Source: Rhodococcus sp. HM1 (lineage in GTDB: Bacteria > Actinomycetota > Actinomycetes > Mycobacteriales > Mycobacteriaceae). From it: a DNA stretch of 44,295 bases. Positions 31,782 through 39,375 of this stretch are shown here, piece after piece. The translations under genes and the position numbers were made by a program. The notes under the pieces are model-generated. The model ran no database searches and was not told the DNA's origin. It worked only from the letters and a program-made list of their open reading frames with translations. Where the stretch lies: positions 1 through 44,295 of the forward strand of contig NZ_JALPTB010000055.1 in assembly GCF_023218075.1 (NCBI RefSeq). Reading direction: 5' to 3'. How positions within the stretch are numbered: the stretch's first letter is position 1; each line of letters begins with the position of its first letter.

Positions 31782-32107
31782 GATGCGGCCTTACCTGTCC
31801 GGTAGCACCACTGACACATGCCTTTCGATCCAGCGAGGACAGTTCCGGGGAACTGGGTGGCACGTGCGCGTTTCGGCCGGATCAACTGTTGACAGTCCGG
31901 GTTCGCGCAGCGTTTGAGTTCGACGTCCATGGGCATTGACACCGGCGCCGGATACAGTGCCCGGTCCTCGGAAAAGGCTTCCCACAGGGCCGGATCCGGT
32001 TTCAATGCCGGCCGGTTCGGGATCGACCGAGCCCAGACGTCGATTGCTTTCGACAGGGCTTCGTCGTCGACGATCAGGTGATCATGGTGGTCGAAGATGG
32101 CGGTCAT
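31778..32107 (-). CDS. Zinc-binding protein
   Basis: 109 residues. CANPDCQQLIRPKRARA and CQWCYRTGK make a four-cysteine site near the C-terminus. The N-terminal half is helical (VDDEALSKAIDVWARSIPN). Unknown function. ATGA overlaps on both sides. Confidence 0.68.
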   Translation of the reverse strand: MTAIFDHHDHLIVDDEALSKAIDVWARSIPNRPALKPDPALWEAFSEDRALYPAPVSMPMDVELKRCANPDCQQLIRPKRARATQFPGTVLAGSKGMCQWCYRTGKAAS

Positions 32108-32895
32108 GCTGCGCTCCGATCTCTCACAATCTGGCGGGTGGACACCTTCAGTTGGGATGCGATGACCTCAGCGGACAGGCCCTGCTCGGTCAGTTCCCGT
32201 ACGCGGCCGCGACGCTCAGCGGCAGCGTCCTTGCGTGCGTCGCCCCAGGTGCGGCGAGACGGGATCGGTTCGCCGGCAGGGTCGTCGATCGCTTCCTCGT
32301 CCCACTCGAGCGGCAGAGCCCACCCGTGTTTGACGCCGAGGTTCCGGGCCCGCGTCGAGGGGCCCTTGCGGACTTCGAGTTCGTTGAACAGGGCGCGGAT
32401 GTCTCGGTCGCGTTGGGCACTCACCGCGGCCTGATGCCCGTGGACGACCACACCGAGGTTGTGGACGGTCATGCCGAGACGCTGCGCGATGTACGTTTGG
32501 GTCCAGCCGTTCGCGACCATCGCTTGCAGGCGCCTGGTTGCCCCGATGGATGGGACGCGGTCGTAGTCTGCGGCCGCCACGTGCTTGCCGGCGGGGATCG
32601 GTGTCGACAAGATTCGTGTCACGGTTCGGTGAGACGAGATGTCGGCGCCGCGGTAGATGGTGGTGAGCTGCTTGCGGTTCACTCCGGTGAGGAGTTCCAT
32701 CTGCCGCCAGGACACGCCCACTTCCCGGAGTTGGGTGATGTGGGTGCGCGCTTTGCTGGCGTCGACGTACTGCGACTCGAATCGGCCGTACGCGTGCTGC
32801 CTGACCCGCCAGCGTTCGTAGCAGCTCTTGCACATGCCGCGGCGGAGTTGCCCTCCTCCGCCGCATCCGCGGGTGGTGCACTTGGCGGCGGTCAT
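32104..32895 (-). CDS. HTH DNA-binding protein with N-terminal zinc site
   Basis: 263 residues. An N-terminal CTTRGCGG...CKSCYERW zinc motif is followed by at least three helix-turn-helix segments: VSWRQMELLTGVNRKQLTTI, GWTQTYIAQRLGMTVHNLGV and GLSAEVIASQLKVSTRQIVR. The middle segment TRILSTPIP is typical of actinophage regulators of this kind. It may regulate early or host genes. Confidence 0.75.
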   Translation of the reverse strand: MTAAKCTTRGCGGGGQLRRGMCKSCYERWRVRQHAYGRFESQYVDASKARTHITQLREVGVSWRQMELLTGVNRKQLTTIYRGADISSHRTVTRILSTPIPAGKHVAAADYDRVPSIGATRRLQAMVANGWTQTYIAQRLGMTVHNLGVVVHGHQAAVSAQRDRDIRALFNELEVRKGPSTRARNLGVKHGWALPLEWDEEAIDDPAGEPIPSRRTWGDARKDAAAERRGRVRELTEQGLSAEVIASQLKVSTRQIVRDRSAA

Positions 32896-33221
32896 GATGC
32901 GCGGTCCTTCTGCGTCGAATCGATGTAGGCGTCGTACGCCTTGATGAGGGCATCTATCGTGATGGTCCCGAGTCGCTTGTCCAATCGGTCCTGCAGCTCG
33001 ATCGGGGCAGCGAGGTACAACTCAGCGAAGTCGATTGCCGGAACACGCACTCCGTCTTCGATGGCGACAGAGGCGCGCTTGACGGCCCACCTGCGCCGGT
33101 CGTAGTCGCGACGTGCTGCGAGACATGGGCCGCAAGGGCTTTCACCCCGTCGGTGGTGGATGGTGTATCCGCTGCTCGTTCCGCAGGTGGCTTCGTTGAT
33201 GGTTGGCGGCTTTTTGCTCAC
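32892..33221 (-). CDS. Small zinc-binding protein
   Basis: 109 residues from GTG at 33221. CGTSSGYTIHHRRGESPCGP followed by CLAARRDYDRRR is a Cys/His motif common in actinophage early proteins, often near regulators. The rest is helical (PIELQDRLDKRLGTITIDAL). Coupled to the HTH gene. Not WhiB-like: it lacks four evenly placed cysteines. Confidence 0.68.
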   Translation of the reverse strand: MSKKPPTINEATCGTSSGYTIHHRRGESPCGPCLAARRDYDRRRWAVKRASVAIEDGVRVPAIDFAELYLAAPIELQDRLDKRLGTITIDALIKAYDAYIDSTQKDRAS

Positions 33222-33355
33222 AGTCCCGGCCCCTGGATGAGGATGACGAACCCGAGCAGGATCGTGAACAGTCCGACAGACAGCCAGAACAGCCAGCCGA
33301 GGCGCACACGCGGAGCCTCGATGATCTCGCCGTCACGGATGGTGAAGTGCTGCAT
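33218..33355 (-). CDS. One-helix membrane peptide
   Basis: 45 residues from ATG at 33355, with overlaps at both ends. MQHFTIRDGEIIEAPRVRLG precedes a single hydrophobic helix and the end LIQGPGL. The N-terminus is probably cytoplasmic. Function unknown. Confidence 0.6.
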   Translation of the reverse strand: MQHFTIRDGEIIEAPRVRLGWLFWLSVGLFTILLGFVILIQGPGL

Positions 33356-33507
33356 CAGTCCTCCTCACGGAACATCGGGGGACGCTGCTCATCCCAGAGC
33401 GCGTCATGAATCGGGGTATCAGTGCGCGGCTTGCGGTTACGGGCAGCGAAGAAACCGATGCCGGCCGCTGCGATACGCACGTCGATTTCGTTCGGGCGAG
33501 TGTTCAT
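33355..33507 (-). CDS. Tiny hypothetical protein
   Basis: 50 residues from ATG at 33507 with GGAGG upstream. It contains NEIDVRIAAAGIGFFAARNR and a polar C-terminus. The weak hydrophobic stretch is too short for a sure membrane span. Bounded by ATGA overlaps. Confidence 0.58.
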   Translation of the reverse strand: MNTRPNEIDVRIAAAGIGFFAARNRKPRTDTPIHDALWDEQRPPMFREED

Positions 33508-33626
33508 CGCTGCACCTCCCACGTGCCGACCGGCGGCGTGTACACGGGCTCGTCGTGGCAGGCACCAGCGATCAAGCCGCCAGCGAACAAACAGGCCAGG
33601 AACAGGGACGCACGGAGGCGAGTCAT
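33504..33626 (-). CDS. Small lipoprotein
   Basis: 40 residues from ATG at 33626. MTRLRASLFLACLFAGGLIA leads to the lipobox LIAGAC (Cys23) and a 17-residue mature part, HDEPVYTPPVGTWEVQR. A very short exported lipopeptide. Size and signal recall superinfection-exclusion lipoproteins, but nothing else supports that role. Confidence 0.62.
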   Translation of the reverse strand: MTRLRASLFLACLFAGGLIAGACHDEPVYTPPVGTWEVQR

Positions 33627-33937
33627 GCCGACACCTCCTTCGGCGCCGAGATGATTTCCGTGGCCGAAGTGATGACCGCGGTGTGCTTCTCCACTCGCCC
33701 CTTGGGACGGAATTTGTCCCGGTACGAGATCGCTGCGGCCTCACCCTCGCTCACAAGCCACCCGAATTTGCCGTATGGGCTGTCCTCGTACACCCAGTAC
33801 GTGACATTGGTGTACGTGCCGACCTTCGCGTCGGGCCCGCACTCCGGCGACAACTCTCGGATCCGAGCGACCAGCTGCGGGAACGTGTAGCTGCGGCCGT
33901 CGATCTGGATGATCGGTTCTCCGACAGAGGCACTCAT
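33623..33937 (-). CDS. Hypothetical protein
   Basis: 104 residues from ATG at 33937. VGEPIIQIDGRSYTFPQLVA is followed by YTNVTYWVYEDSPYGKFGWL and a beta/helix tail. No family recognised. Coupled on both sides. Confidence 0.65.
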   Translation of the reverse strand: MSASVGEPIIQIDGRSYTFPQLVARIRELSPECGPDAKVGTYTNVTYWVYEDSPYGKFGWLVSEGEAAAISYRDKFRPKGRVEKHTAVITSATEIISAPKEVSA

Positions 33938-34152
33938 GCGGCTCGCCTCCCCCGCCGCTGCGGCGCCGGCATTTCCGGGGAGCCCTGCGCGATCCATTCG
34001 GCGACCGCATCTTCGGTAAAGAAGAACCGGGCGCGGGGGTTACGCGGCAGGTGCTTGAGGGCACCCGAGTTCGCGGCGCTGCGCACACGAACCTCGCCGC
34101 GGCCCGATACGGCCATCACCTCGGCGACAGTTAACGGCTTCTTGAGGGTCAT
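33934..34152 (-). CDS. Excisionase-like HTH protein
   Basis: 72 residues. LTVAEVMAVSGRGEVRVRSA, then GALKHLPRNPRARFFFTEDA and VAEWI form a HTH_17/excisionase winged helix. A candidate recombination directionality factor for the integrase at 40519, or an early regulator. The 22397 gene is the alternative. Confidence 0.7.
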   Translation of the reverse strand: MTLKKPLTVAEVMAVSGRGEVRVRSAANSGALKHLPRNPRARFFFTEDAVAEWIAQGSPEMPAPQRRGRRAA

Positions 34153-34604
34153 GCTGCACGCTCCTTGCGCTTCGCGATCCGCCGCCGGATCGCGTCAATC
34201 TGGGCAGGCCACTCCGATTCCTCATCTGTGAGCCCGATTTCGACGTACACGTCAGGAACATCGGCATCGTTGATGAGCTCGAGGAGAACCTCGTCGTCCT
34301 TGTATTCCTTGCGGAGGCTGTAGATTTCCCAGTCGGCTTCTCGGATCGCCTCCTCAAGCACTTCTCGGATGCGGGCGAGCTTCTCGATCACCTTGCGGGT
34401 GCGAGCGTCGATCCCGCCGGCCGAATTGGGGCCGCCCCAGGCGTCCAGCACCAGGTTGGTACCGGAGACCTCGACGTGTTCACCGTCGTGACCTTCGATG
34501 CGATCGCAGACGTGGCCGATTTCGTTCGCTGCGCTGCAGCGCGACGCCAACCGCGACGCGAGATCATCGCCGGGGTACGGATCGAATCTGATGAAGGCAC
34601 TCAT
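34149..34604 (-). CDS. Hypothetical protein
   Basis: 151 residues from ATG at 34604. It starts MSAFIRFDPYPGDDLASRLA, with CSAANEIGHVCDRIEGHDGE (Cys/His pattern of a small zinc module common in actinophages). The second half is a charged coiled coil (LARIREVLEEAIREADWEIY). Unknown function. Confidence 0.68.
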   Translation of the reverse strand: MSAFIRFDPYPGDDLASRLASRCSAANEIGHVCDRIEGHDGEHVEVSGTNLVLDAWGGPNSAGGIDARTRKVIEKLARIREVLEEAIREADWEIYSLRKEYKDDEVLLELINDADVPDVYVEIGLTDEESEWPAQIDAIRRRIAKRKERAA

Positions 34605-34765
34605 GCCGTCACCACCAAACGATCGGTAGTGACAGCGATCTGAATCGGGCCGAACCCGTCGTGGTAGTCGGCTTCGATGAGGGCGAGCTGCCTGCCGTCC
34701 GTGCCGGTGTAGAACTCGACCAGGTCGACACGCTCGCAGCCGTCGAGTCGGATTGCGGCGCTCAT
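34601..34765 (-). CDS. Tiny hypothetical protein
   Basis: 54 residues from ATG at 34765. MSAAIRLDGCERVDLVEFYT and IQIAVTTDRLVVTA look like a small beta sheet. ATGA overlaps at both ends. Confidence 0.62.
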   Translation of the reverse strand: MSAAIRLDGCERVDLVEFYTGTDGRQLALIEADYHDGFGPIQIAVTTDRLVVTA

Positions 34766-35337
34766 GCTGCACCGCCCGTGGTGTCGGTCGCGGAGGGCTG
34801 TTCACCCTCCGCGACCTGCCCGTCTCCTACTGTGGGATCGCCAGAACCATCAACAGAAGGAGAAGAATCGTGAGCGATCGACCCATCGTCGGATGGAAGA
34901 TCATTTATGCCGGCGAGACGATCAAAACTGACGCCGCCACGATCGAAAGACTCGAGGCGGTCATCCTGGCCGGCAAGCGGGAGTTGTTCAGAATCGACGA
35001 TGGAACTCGAATCCTGGTCGAGCCGTCGACCCCCATCATCATTCAGCCCATCCGGAAGTCCAGTTCCGCTGCATGGGGATGACACCCGCAGGTTGCGCGC
35101 CAATCTAGCGACTGCCGACAGGTGATTGAGGAGCTGAGCGAGGTCGAATGCTTCGTCTTCGCTCAGCCCATCCGGCGCCTTCACGCCGACCGAGATCTCA
35201 CCGTCGTCATTGGCGACAAGTGCAGCCATCGCTGTCGAATAGGGATTGTTCAGCTGGAATGACACCGTCAATCCATGCGCGTCGTCGTGCGTGAGGCCGT
35301 GTGGAGCGGTCATATCGTTGCGGTCGCTCATCGTCAC
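34762..35337 (-). CDS. Hypothetical protein with disordered C-terminal half
   Basis: 191 residues from GTG at 35337 (an in-frame ATG follows at 35331). Residues 1-92 look folded (GLTVSFQLNNPYSTAMAALV, LSEDEAFDLAQLLNHLSAVA). The rest is Asp/Ser/Gly-rich and low in complexity, and lies antisense to a plus-strand gene (34870-35082). The stop at 34762 still makes an ATGA overlap with the next gene, so the full frame may be translated. Otherwise the original stop was lost. Confidence 0.6.
   Translation of the reverse strand: MTMSDRNDMTAPHGLTHDDAHGLTVSFQLNNPYSTAMAALVANDDGEISVGVKAPDGLSEDEAFDLAQLLNHLSAVARLARNLRVSSPCSGTGLPDGLNDDGGRRLDQDSSSIVDSEQLPLAGQDDRLESFDRGGVSFDRLAGINDLPSDDGSIAHDSSPSVDGSGDPTVGDGQVAEGEQPSATDTTGGAA
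34786..34816 (+). terminator. Strong hairpin ahead of the plus-strand gene
   Basis: A perfect 12-bp stem GGTCGCGGAGGG/CCCTCCGCGACC (34786-34797 with 34805-34816) lies about 54 bases before the plus-strand start at 34870, inside the 3' end of the minus-strand frame. It may end minus-strand transcripts or insulate the plus-strand gene. Confidence 0.4.
34870..35082 (+). CDS. Small plus-strand gene inside the minus-strand operon
   Basis: 70 residues from GTG at 34870, with AAGGAG ending seven bases upstream. It starts VSDRPIVGWKIIYAGETIKT, then LEAVILAGKRELFRIDDGTR and ILVEPSTPIIIQPI, a normal beta/alpha composition unlike the disordered antisense product. The pattern (IVGWKIIYA... DDGTR) resembles small actinophage proteins. 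It is the only plus-strand gene between 21.9 and 37.4 kb. No promoter is obvious. An independently expressed moron gene is possible. Confidence 0.6.
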   Translation: MSDRPIVGWKIIYAGETIKTDAATIERLEAVILAGKRELFRIDDGTRILVEPSTPIIIQPIRKSSSAAWG

Positions 35338-36191
35338 TTCACCACCGGGAAGTTCTCGGCGGACCAGGATCCACCAGCTGGGCGCTGGAACTTCGTCATG
35401 CGTCGCCCGTCACGCCATGCATTCCAAGCGAGGATCAGGAATGCCAGGTAGTCGCGATTCGACGTCTTGATTCCTTCCTTGCGGATTCGGCGCAGCCGCC
35501 GATCCAGCGTGTAGATCGGGTGCCCTTCACTCATTCCGACCTGGCTGTACAGCTGATCGATAAACCGAAGTGCATCGTCCGGTGACAGTCGGTGCGCGAC
35601 AATGAAGAAGGCTCCGCAAACCGAAGGGGTCGCGTCGATCGATCGGATCTTGACCAGCTGCCCCTGAAGCGCTTCCACGTCAATGGGATGTGATTCCACG
35701 TACTGCGTGATCTTCGGCGAGGTAAGTCGAGCACTGAGCGCAGTGTCACGGAATAGAAGCCCCTGCTCCCATTGCATGAGCACCTTGATCGAGGCAGCCA
35801 CGTTCGATGAGTTCTTGATGCCTTGAAGCTCAAGCTGCTGCCCGGGGGTTCGCTTGCGCCCCTGGTCCATCACGCCCTGCGATTCGAGCGGGAGCCCTCT
35901 GATGACAAGCCAGGGAAGCGTGACGTCCGTTTCGGACTGGGCGGTCAGTCGGTGCTGTCCGTCGATCAGGTGCCCATTAATGTCGAACCGGATGGGGTCG
36001 GCCGCGAACTGCCAGAGCCCCTGTTCCATGTCGGTCTTGTAGCGGTTGACGACTGCCGCGGAGATGGATCGATTCTTCTTGTTCTGCTCGAGCCAGCGGC
36101 GAGCTGTGTCGGAAGAGATGGTGACGATTGAGTGCGTGATTCGGTCGACGGCCAGTTCGAGTTCGTCACCGTTGGGGATTTCGTTGGACAT
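35334..36191 (-). CDS. ParB/DGQHR-like DNA-binding protein
   Basis: 285 residues. The segment LWQFAADPIRFDINGHLIDG followed by QHRLTA (DGQHR at 77-81) is a ParB/Srx nuclease-fold motif as in phage ParB-like proteins. The C-terminal half is helical with WNAWRDGRRMTKFQRPAGG. It follows an HTH protein, the common pair in actinophages. Role may be gene control or plasmid-like maintenance. No ParA partner is present. Confidence 0.72.
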   Translation of the reverse strand: MSNEIPNGDELELAVDRITHSIVTISSDTARRWLEQNKKNRSISAAVVNRYKTDMEQGLWQFAADPIRFDINGHLIDGQHRLTAQSETDVTLPWLVIRGLPLESQGVMDQGRKRTPGQQLELQGIKNSSNVAASIKVLMQWEQGLLFRDTALSARLTSPKITQYVESHPIDVEALQGQLVKIRSIDATPSVCGAFFIVAHRLSPDDALRFIDQLYSQVGMSEGHPIYTLDRRLRRIRKEGIKTSNRDYLAFLILAWNAWRDGRRMTKFQRPAGGSWSAENFPVVK

Positions 36192-36204
36192 GGGTATCCT
36201 CGTT

Positions 36205-36885
36205 TCAGGCTTGAGAGAGCTGGTTGATGACGCGTTGCAGCGCGTCTCGGGATCGGGTCAGTTCGCCGAGGTTCTTCTGGGCGATCTGGCCCGAGTTCTT
36301 TTCGAAGCGGTCATCTGATGCGAGCCGTTCGATTCGTTCCGCAATCTTCTGGAGGTCGTACGCGGCCTCGAAGAAGCTGTCGGTCAGCGGCTTCCGCTTC
36401 GGCGTAGCGGGAGCCGGAGTATTGAGCGCGTCGAGGTCTCCGGGATTGAATCCGGGCGGGAGCGGCTCGGGCTCGGGTTCGTCGTCGATCATCGGTTCCG
36501 GGTCGACGGGCCGCGGCTTCGGCGTGTACGTCTTTCCGTCTGTGCCGGTTATCAGCTTCGGCTCAGGTGCGCCAAATGGCGCACCTTCAAGGCTTCGCCG
36601 AACCGTTCCGTCCCCAAGTCCCGTTGCGGACGCGATAGCCCGGATCGACAACCCCGATTCCCGCAGCGACGCAACAACTTCCGAACGTTCCTCACGCGGC
36701 AGCCGCAGCCGCGACGTGCCGAACTCTCGGGTGCAGTAGTCGTCCCATGAGCTGTATCCGAGAGCCGACCACGCACGGGTGGTGTACGCCTGCTCGATCA
36801 GATGCCAGACAGCTTCGACGCCAGCCTTGATCTGATCGGTGATGCGGCGAGCATCGGTGGCGGACATCTCGACGAGGTTGGTCAC
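36205..36885 (-). CDS. HTH DNA-binding protein, ParB-HTH-like
   Basis: 226 residues. An N-terminal helical part with LGYSSWDDYCTREFGTSRLR precedes the HTH: VVASLRESGLSIRAIASATG, LGDGTVRRSL. TGTDGKTYTPKPRP is the characteristic tail of this actinophage family. An acidic Pro-rich linker and a C-terminal helix (LQKIAERIERLASDD) follow. It precedes the ParB-like gene. A 22-base palindrome lies within the gene right after the HTH-coding part. Confidence 0.78.
   Translation of the reverse strand: MTNLVEMSATDARRITDQIKAGVEAVWHLIEQAYTTRAWSALGYSSWDDYCTREFGTSRLRLPREERSEVVASLRESGLSIRAIASATGLGDGTVRRSLEGAPFGAPEPKLITGTDGKTYTPKPRPVDPEPMIDDEPEPEPLPPGFNPGDLDALNTPAPATPKRKPLTDSFFEAAYDLQKIAERIERLASDDRFEKNSGQIAQKNLGELTRSRDALQRVINQLSQA
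36565..36586. repeat. 22-bp perfect palindrome inside the HTH gene
   Basis: AGGTGCGCCA and TGGCGCACCT, separated by two A bases, form a perfect 10-bp inverted repeat. It codes for a Gly-Ala-Pro stretch just after the HTH domain. Possible binding site for this protein or its ParB-like neighbour, or simply codon coincidence of GAPFGAPEP. Confidence 0.5.
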
Positions 36886-37082
36886 GCCAGCACCGCCCGC
36901 ACCTGAAACTTGTCGAGCGGCAGGCCGAGGCGCAGCGGCTCGAACGCGTCGATCTGAACGGACACGATCGCGATCGGCTCCGGGAATCCGTTGAGCGTCG
37001 ATACGCAGTACTCGTGAACCTCGATGATCTCGTCAGCGACGAGGTCGTCGTTCGTGAGCAGCTTGTAGACTGTGTGGGACAT
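36882..37082 (-). CDS. Small hypothetical early protein
   Basis: 66 residues from ATG at 37082. LLTNDDLVADEIIEVHEYCV and VSVQIDAFEPLRLGLPLDKF suggest a small mixed fold. Its stop overlaps the HTH start. No family recognised. Confidence 0.65.
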   Translation of the reverse strand: MSHTVYKLLTNDDLVADEIIEVHEYCVSTLNGFPEPIAIVSVQIDAFEPLRLGLPLDKFQVRAVLA

Positions 37083-37106
37083 GTGATCTCCAATCTCTTG
37101 TCGTTG

Positions 37107-37136
37107 GCCCTGCACCTGGTCGCTCAGGTGTGGGGC
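37107..37136. terminator. Hairpin with T-run on the plus strand
   Basis: GCCCTGCACCTG pairs fully (two wobbles) with CAGGTGTGGGGC (37107-37118 with 37125-37136), followed on the plus strand by CGTTTT. It lies just after the Cro-like gene's stop on the minus strand. It may attenuate the early transcript or stop antisense transcription. Confidence 0.5.
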
Positions 37137-37141
37137 CGTTT

Positions 37142-37441
37142 TCATGCGCAGATCTTCTTGCGTTCCTGGGCAGTGCCACCAGGAATGCTGTCCACCTTGA
37201 TCAAAAAAAGATCGTCGACAGCGACCTGCAAGTAATTCGCGATTCGCAACGCCGGCTCTGGCTCCAAGGTTTTCGCGTCCCCCTTCAGTAGTCGGCCCAG
37301 ATATGAATGGGCTTTCCACCCAGCAGCTCTCGCGAGCTCCCTCTGGGAAACGTCTTGGATGACCATCAGCCGAGCGAGGCGCTTGCGGTCCCGAAGGATC
37401 ATGTACAGCTCCCCGATTCGGATGGGTGTTACTTGCGCCAT
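37142..37441 (-). CDS. Cro-like XRE-family regulator
   Basis: 99 residues from ATG at 37441. The XRE HTH core reads RLARLMVIQDVSQRELARAA, GWKAHSYLGRLLKG and LRIANYLQVAVDDLF. It is divergent from the repressor gene across a 219-base operator region and is the first early gene, the Cro position. The C-terminus is short, with no dimerisation domain. Confidence 0.8.
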   Translation of the reverse strand: MAQVTPIRIGELYMILRDRKRLARLMVIQDVSQRELARAAGWKAHSYLGRLLKGDAKTLEPEPALRIANYLQVAVDDLFLIKVDSIPGGTAQERKKICA

Positions 37442-37660
37442 TGAAGTTACCTCACTTGGTCCATGGTGTCCAGGAATACTGGAAACCATAGACGGCATGG
37501 TGTCCACTCCGCAAGCGGAGCGCAGACAACATTCCTGCACGTAGGTGCTGACCTGGCGCGATCTGGCAGTAATCTGGAATCCGGCTAGTGTCCGCCTGGA
37601 TTGCTGGACGGGTGGCCGGATGTTTTGACGCTCTATCCACGAGAGGCTGAACTGATCACC
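37442..37660. promoter_or_regulatory. Immunity operator region between divergent regulators
   Basis: The gap between the Cro-like and repressor genes holds two direct copies of CATGGTGTCCA (37462-37472 and 37496-37506), the inverted repeat TCCAG/CTGGA overlapping the first, and the palindrome CTCCGC AA GCGGAG (37507-37520). It should contain the early-left and repressor promoters. Exact -35/-10 boxes are not certain by eye. Confidence 0.6.
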
Positions 37661-38329
37661 GTGAACGCAAAGCACCCACTCGGGGCCCTCATCGAGCAGG
37701 CCAAGAAAGCCAACGGCTGGTCTGACATCGATGTGGCGAACCGAGCCAAGGCACGCGGCCACGTCCTCAGTAAGTCCAACGTCGCACGGATTCGGAATGA
37801 TGAAGTGACGACGCTCGTCGGAAAGCAGCTCCACGCACTCTCCGCAGGGCTCGGGGTTTCGGTTCAGCAGCTCGCTGCGGCCGGCCTCGAGAGCATGGGA
37901 ATACCGGGCTACATCGCGTCGGCCACCGATGCCGAGCAAGCGGTGCGGATGGACCCATCACTCCCGGAGCATGTCCGACGAACGTTGATCACGATCATCC
38001 GAAACGAGCGCGACCGAAGCCTCGGAGATGACCATGGAGCAGGCACCGAAGAAGAGCAGGAATCGCGGGCGCAAGCGGGCAGCACGGTCGACAGCGGCAA
38101 GGCTGGCGCGGATCGCGGCCGGCCAGGAGCCCCCATAAAACGCGGCAAGGCCACACGCTTGAATCGGAAGACCCAAGGCACTGATCTCGATCCTTCGTCT
38201 GGACCGGGTGCTGTAAGCGTTGCCGGCAACCAGATGCCGCCACCTGACCAACTGCGACCCGACGAGATCCTCGCCGCGCACACAAGCGACGATCCGAGCG
38301 GCGTGTATCCCGACGACACCAGCAGTTAA
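37661..38329 (+). CDS. Immunity repressor (HTH)
   Basis: 222 residues from GTG at 37661. The frame extends upstream to a TTG at 37601, but that sequence overlaps the operator. The HTH region reads LIEQAKKANGWSDIDVANRA, LSKSNVARIRNDEVTTLVGK and LHALSAGLGVSVQQLAAAGL, as in actinophage repressors. The C-terminal 90 residues are polar and probably disordered (TEEEQESRAQAGSTVDSGKA). No autoproteolytic Ser/Lys domain is visible, so induction probably does not use RecA-driven self-cleavage. Confidence 0.75.
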   Translation: MNAKHPLGALIEQAKKANGWSDIDVANRAKARGHVLSKSNVARIRNDEVTTLVGKQLHALSAGLGVSVQQLAAAGLESMGIPGYIASATDAEQAVRMDPSLPEHVRRTLITIIRNERDRSLGDDHGAGTEEEQESRAQAGSTVDSGKAGADRGRPGAPIKRGKATRLNRKTQGTDLDPSSGPGAVSVAGNQMPPPDQLRPDEILAAHTSDDPSGVYPDDTSS

Positions 38330-38375
38330 AGCCAGATCAGCCTTCTTCAGACTTTCACCACGAAAGGCATTGTCC

Positions 38376-39365
38376 TTGGATAGCTACGGAGTGCGACTCT
38401 TCACATTCAATATCAACTTGGCTCGAGCGCGGTCACTACATCCGCTTGTAGCACCGGCCGGCAATGGCACCACCTGGACCTACCGCGATCACGTACTCGC
38501 GGCGATGTCATCTCGACTGACTCACTGCGCTTACGGACTCCCACCGCGGCTGGATGGGCAACCTCGCAGTTCATCTCCGGACACTGATCCAGTGCTGGAA
38601 TTGCGCTCGGTCAAACAACTCGGCGATCACATCTTCGGCGCACTCCGCTACGGACGTCCCGCCGGCCACGATTGGGCAGTTCCAACCGCTAGCCACGCAG
38701 GGCAGACGCCCATCAACCTGACTAGTTACGCGCCCACACGGACCTACCGCTTCGCCTTGATGTTCCCATCAGCAGGTCACGAAGGAGTCCTCGCGGTCGA
38801 GGCCGTTTCCGGCGCGTGCCCGTCAAAGCATCTTGTGAATTGGGCCCGGTACTGGTCACAGGAAGATGCAACGATGAACGGCACACCAGACGCTTGGTAC
38901 AAGCTCAACGCCTGGGGGCTTGCCGATCCTCAACAGGTGCAGAGTTTCTTGCAGTCCAGCACGGTCGAAGAGATGGTACTGATCAAGAAGTCGGTTGGGG
39001 CATCGAGGATGACCCGCCGCGAGGAGTTCAGAATCACTAGTCGACTCGATCCAGCAAGCAAGAGCCGATCACTCAAGAAGCTTGAGGGAGTTCTTCTCAA
39101 CCAGAAGAACGATGCGGACCTTGCCGACGAACTTGCCCAGGAACTGGGTACAGGTGTCGCTGCGCTCGGGCTTGACGATGCTTGGCTTGTCATCGACACA
39201 GGCAGGGGCAAGAAGCACGTAAGCCCCTCTCGCATGCCCGAGATTTTCACGTACCCAATCAGTAGCAGCAGGCCTTCTGACCAGGAAATTCGCAACGAGA
39301 TCAGAACCCAGATCACACGGATCGCGTCAGTGGCTCACGCTACGATCGGTTTCACCGGATGGTGA
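38376..39365 (+). CDS. Unrecognised soluble protein of the lysogenic cargo pair
   Basis: 329 residues from TTG at 38376 (AAAGG eight bases upstream); other starts are possible. It begins LDSYGVRLFTFNINLARARS and has TYRFALMFPSAGHEGVLAVE, VNWARYWSQEDATMNGTPDA and a charged helical segment, SRLDPASKSRSLKKLEGVLL. No signal peptide, membrane segment or catalytic motif is recognised. It lies 46 bases after the repressor and 10 before the membrane gene. Codons use more A/T than the structural genes, suggesting late acquisition. Probably co-expressed with the repressor; a phage-exclusion role is a hypothesis. Confidence 0.75.
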   Translation: MDSYGVRLFTFNINLARARSLHPLVAPAGNGTTWTYRDHVLAAMSSRLTHCAYGLPPRLDGQPRSSSPDTDPVLELRSVKQLGDHIFGALRYGRPAGHDWAVPTASHAGQTPINLTSYAPTRTYRFALMFPSAGHEGVLAVEAVSGACPSKHLVNWARYWSQEDATMNGTPDAWYKLNAWGLADPQQVQSFLQSSTVEEMVLIKKSVGASRMTRREEFRITSRLDPASKSRSLKKLEGVLLNQKNDADLADELAQELGTGVAALGLDDAWLVIDTGRGKKHVSPSRMPEIFTYPISSSRPSDQEIRNEIRTQITRIASVAHATIGFTGW

Positions 39366-39375
39366 GGAGGGTTGC

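Noticed and set aside
32892..33221. WhiB-family regulator
   Set aside because: Only three cysteines with a His in the N-terminal motif and no GVWGG-type turn.
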